From Mucilaginibacter tolerans (GTDB taxonomy: Bacteria > Bacteroidota > Bacteroidia > Sphingobacteriales > Sphingobacteriaceae), in NCBI RefSeq assembly GCF_030519375.1, contig NZ_JAUMKB010000012.1, positions 1 through 64,000 on the forward strand: a DNA stretch of 64,000 bases. The letters are read 5' to 3'. The translations under genes were made by a program, and so were the position numbers. The stretch's first letter is position 1. Each line of letters starts with the position of its first letter. Shown piece after piece: positions 62,059 through 64,000 of this stretch. The notes below the pieces were generated by a model that worked only from the letters and a program-made list of their open reading frames with translations, was not told the origin of the DNA and made no database searches.

Positions 62059-62313
62059 ATGCCATTTGCAAAGGGCGATCAGGTCAAATTAAGAACTTTC
62101 TTAGGGACTTTAAAACCGCGAAAAGCGAGAGGCACTGAAAACAATTTTTGGAGGTTGATTGGCCAGAAAGGCAAAGTAATAGATGATGCCATTCAAAATA
62201 AAAGAATTTTGGTGTTGTTTGAGAAACATTTAGACGAGTTTGAGGTTGCTAACCACAATCCTATTCCAAATTCACTTTGGATAAAACCGTCAGACCTGAG
62301 ATTAGATATTTGA
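62059..62313 (+). CDS. Small protein of unknown function
   Basis: 84 residues. Basic start (MPFAKGDQVKLRTFLGTLKP) and a KOW/SH3-like RLIGQKGKVIDDAI region, then LVLFEKHLDEFEVANHNPIP. Starts 5 bp after argH. No family recognised; nucleic acid binding is possible. Confidence 0.65.
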   Translation: MPFAKGDQVKLRTFLGTLKPRKARGTENNFWRLIGQKGKVIDDAIQNKRILVLFEKHLDEFEVANHNPIPNSLWIKPSDLRLDI

Positions 62314-62338
62314 ATTAAAACGAGAAAGTGGAATTAGC

Positions 62339-62539
62339 ATGAACGGTCAAAACAGAAGTGATATTTATCCCGGACTGGAAGTGGATATTATCCTGAAAAA
62401 AGATCAGCGCAGCGGAAAAAGGACCAGGGGGATTGTGAAAGACCTGCTCACCAGTTCTGCCTATCATTCACGAGGGATAAAAGTGCGGCTGGAAGACGGA
62501 CAGATTGGTCGCGTTGTTGAAATAATTGACCAAGATTAA
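62339..62539 (+). CDS. ywbE: YwbE family protein
   Basis: 66 residues: NGQNRSDIYPGLEVDIILKK, then RTRGIVKDLLTSSAYHSRGI and KVRLEDGQIGRVVEII. This is the conserved YwbE pattern. Function unknown; the small KOW-like fold suggests RNA or ribosome contact. Confidence 0.85.
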   Translation: MNGQNRSDIYPGLEVDIILKKDQRSGKRTRGIVKDLLTSSAYHSRGIKVRLEDGQIGRVVEIIDQD

Positions 62540-62557
62540 TTGTAAATTAGCATTTAT

Positions 62558-63247
62558 ATGCCCCGGAAAATTACTGCCAACCGCGCCCTCATATTCCGTA
62601 TGGATGCGCAATACCGCTTATTGATCGCACTTGTATTCGGCGGCATAGCTTACTTTTTATTTCCTAAGGCTGCCTCGTGGCCCGCACAAGTATTAACTAT
62701 CTGGATAGTATTCGCGCTGACGATTATTATATTAGACTGGACGGCCATCTTCTGGTCGCATCCGCTGGAGGTACGAAAAATTGCCAAACTGCAAGACTCC
62801 AGTCGATATGTACTATTTCTTTTCGTCATTATCGCCTCCATTGTTAGCCTGGTGGCAATTGTCTTTTTGTTAAAATCGTCCAAGGGCCATGCATCTGGAG
62901 TTGCCAGTCACGTATTATTGGCTATGGCTGCGGTTATCGTTTCATGGACATTGGTACATACTATATTCACTATGCGTTATGCACATTTGTACTATGACAC
63001 TAATAAAGATGATGGTACGCCGCGCAAAGGAGGTGGCTTGCAATTTCCGGATGAGTTAGAACCTGATTATCTTGATTTTGCCTATTTTTCATTTGTTATC
63101 GGAATGACCTTCCAGGTATCCGATGTCGAAATATCCTCACGATTAATACGGCGTCATGCCTTAGTGCATAGTTTAATTTCTTTTGCTTTTAATACCACGA
63201 TAGTTGCATTAAGCATTAACGTGATCTCAGGTTTGGTAGCGCAATAA
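62558..63247 (+). CDS. DUF1345 family membrane protein
   Basis: 229 residues with about five membrane segments (LIALVFGGIAYFLFPKA, VLTIWIVFALTIIILDW, YVLFLFVIIASIVSLVAIVF, VLLAMAAVIVSWTLVHTIF). The conserved FAYFSFVIGMTFQVSDVEIS and RRHALVHSLISFAFNT are the DUF1345 signature. Function unknown. 18 bp after ywbE. Confidence 0.88.
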   Translation: MPRKITANRALIFRMDAQYRLLIALVFGGIAYFLFPKAASWPAQVLTIWIVFALTIIILDWTAIFWSHPLEVRKIAKLQDSSRYVLFLFVIIASIVSLVAIVFLLKSSKGHASGVASHVLLAMAAVIVSWTLVHTIFTMRYAHLYYDTNKDDGTPRKGGGLQFPDELEPDYLDFAYFSFVIGMTFQVSDVEISSRLIRRHALVHSLISFAFNTTIVALSINVISGLVAQ

Positions 63248-63248
63248 G

Positions 63249-64000
63249 CTAGTTTTCTATCTTCGAATATTTCCGTGTATCGCCCATCGCAACATAAACT
63301 ACCAGCGAGATAAGGATACACCCCGTCACGTACCAGTAGAAATAATCGGCATGATGATTTTGCTTAAAAGTGAGGGCCAAAGTCTCCGCCGTACCACCAA
63401 ACAGCGACACCGCTATGGCGTAAGGAAACCCTACACCCAAAGCCCTGATCTTCGCCGGGAAAAGCTCGGCCTTAACCACTGCATTGATAGAGGTATAGGC
63501 ACTGATAATTATCAAGGCACACATCACGAGTAGAAATGCGGACCAAACTTCTTTGGTGCTGCTTAAAGTCGTCATGATAGGTACTGTTGTTAAAGCTCCT
63601 GCAATACCAAAGCCAATAAGTAAAGGTTTACGACCTATCTTATCCGACAGCAAACCAAACAGTGGTTGTAATAACATGAACACGACCAGGCTCAGGGTAG
63701 ATATTAAAGATGCATCGGCATTGCTGAACTTAGCTGTATCTACCAAAAATTTTTGCATATAGGTGGTGAAGGTATAAAACGCCACAGTGCCGCCAATAGT
63801 GAGTCCGATTACAGTTAATACGGCTCTGGGGTGATGCAATAAAGCTTTTATAGTTCCTCTATCATCTTTGGTATCCTCTTGCTGAAAGGGCGCTGACTCC
63901 TGCAAGCTACGGCGCAGGTACATCACCGTAACAGCCAATATCGCTCCAAATACAAAAGGAATACGCCAGCCCCATTCGTGCAATTCTTTTTCTGTTAAAA
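63249..64000 (-). CDS. MFS transporter (metabolite/proton symporter type), C-terminal part
   Basis: At least 250 residues, partial; the frame continues past the right edge without a start (LTEKELHEWGWRIPFVFGAI). GWRIPFVFG, then MFLLVFMLLQPLFGLLSDKIGRKP-like (visible LQPLFGLLSDKIGRKPLLIG) and VGFPYAIAVSLFGGTAETLA are typical of the metabolite:H+ symporter subfamily (ProP/KgtP/ShiA). The N-terminal half lies outside the window. Substrate unknown. Confidence 0.9.
   Translation of the reverse strand, partial: LTEKELHEWGWRIPFVFGAILAVTVMYLRRSLQESAPFQQEDTKDDRGTIKALLHHPRAVLTVIGLTIGGTVAFYTFTTYMQKFLVDTAKFSNADASLISTLSLVVFMLLQPLFGLLSDKIGRKPLLIGFGIAGALTTVPIMTTLSSTKEVWSAFLLVMCALIIISAYTSINAVVKAELFPAKIRALGVGFPYAIAVSLFGGTAETLALTFKQNHHADYFYWYVTGCILISLVVYVAMGDTRKYSKIEN

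Noticed and set aside
1..64000. tRNA, rRNA or CRISPR arrays
   Set aside because: No cloverleaf-like, rRNA-like or regularly spaced repeat arrays were seen on reading the sequence; a tRNAscan or CRISPR search would be the decisive test.

Overview
The window looks like a Bacteroidota chromosome, most like Sphingobacteriaceae of the Mucilaginibacter/Pedobacter kind. The basis is a SusC/SusD pair, many Cys-anchored lipoproteins, promoters of the Bacteroidota form (TTTG, about 20 nt, TAnnTTTG), almost no Shine-Dalgarno sequences, and small AT-rich spacers with REP-like repeats. No rRNA, tRNA, CRISPR array or intact insertion sequence was seen. Genus assignment is inference.

Layout. 1-9561 (minus) is a SusC-SusD-(FG-GAP/UnbV lipoprotein)-(vanadium-haloperoxidase-like lipoprotein, cut by the window edge) operon with a structured leader and a strong terminator after susD. 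10423-13707 holds a GH3 beta-glucosidase divergent from a Nudix-fold transcription regulator; the spacer carries a motif also found upstream of susC. 13780-22586 is mixed metabolism and regulation: VOC protein, GlxA-type AraC regulator, alpha/beta hydrolase, YciI protein, M1 and M28 peptidases, Crp-like regulator, AhpD-like protein. 22663-23983 has GerW (YtfJ), a DUF2953-like membrane protein and a DUF4342 protein. 24035-25911 is a small operon with an SGNH hydrolase and a DoxX-like membrane protein. 26006-27497 is a fluoride riboswitch in front of a CLC-F type fluoride/proton antiporter. 27546-32109 has a NYN-LOTUS protein, a secreted GH13 amylase, and a Gfo/Idh/MocA oxidoreductase coupled to a DUF1080 protein.

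32673-37114 is the least orderly part: a small orphan protein with a near-consensus promoter, lipocalin, DUF2383 protein, a lipoprotein with two paralogues 6 kb away, an NlpC/P60-like protein whose catalytic Cys appears replaced by Ser, a decayed mobile-element ATPase, and an ankyrin protein. 37297-40879 is core: FtsK, LolA-like carrier, DUF5076 protein. 40884-55172 carries stress, cell-envelope and hydrolase genes, including a class A beta-lactamase, an SdpR/SdpI pair with a clear operator, and a DUF72 pseudogene. 55293-57900 is a MarR-GNAT fusion with its own promoter/operator and an amidase. 58256-62054 is an arginine-type cluster (ArgE-like M20 enzyme, two GNATs, ArgH), followed by small conserved proteins, a DUF1345 protein and a truncated MFS transporter at the right edge.

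Cross-cutting observations: (1) a fluoride riboswitch whose 3' end can pair with the bases just before the clc start codon; (2) many genes end inside short degenerate satellite or REP-like repeats that supply the stop codon and sometimes the last residues; (3) several ordinary start-codon choices are overturned by promoters, operators or terminators.
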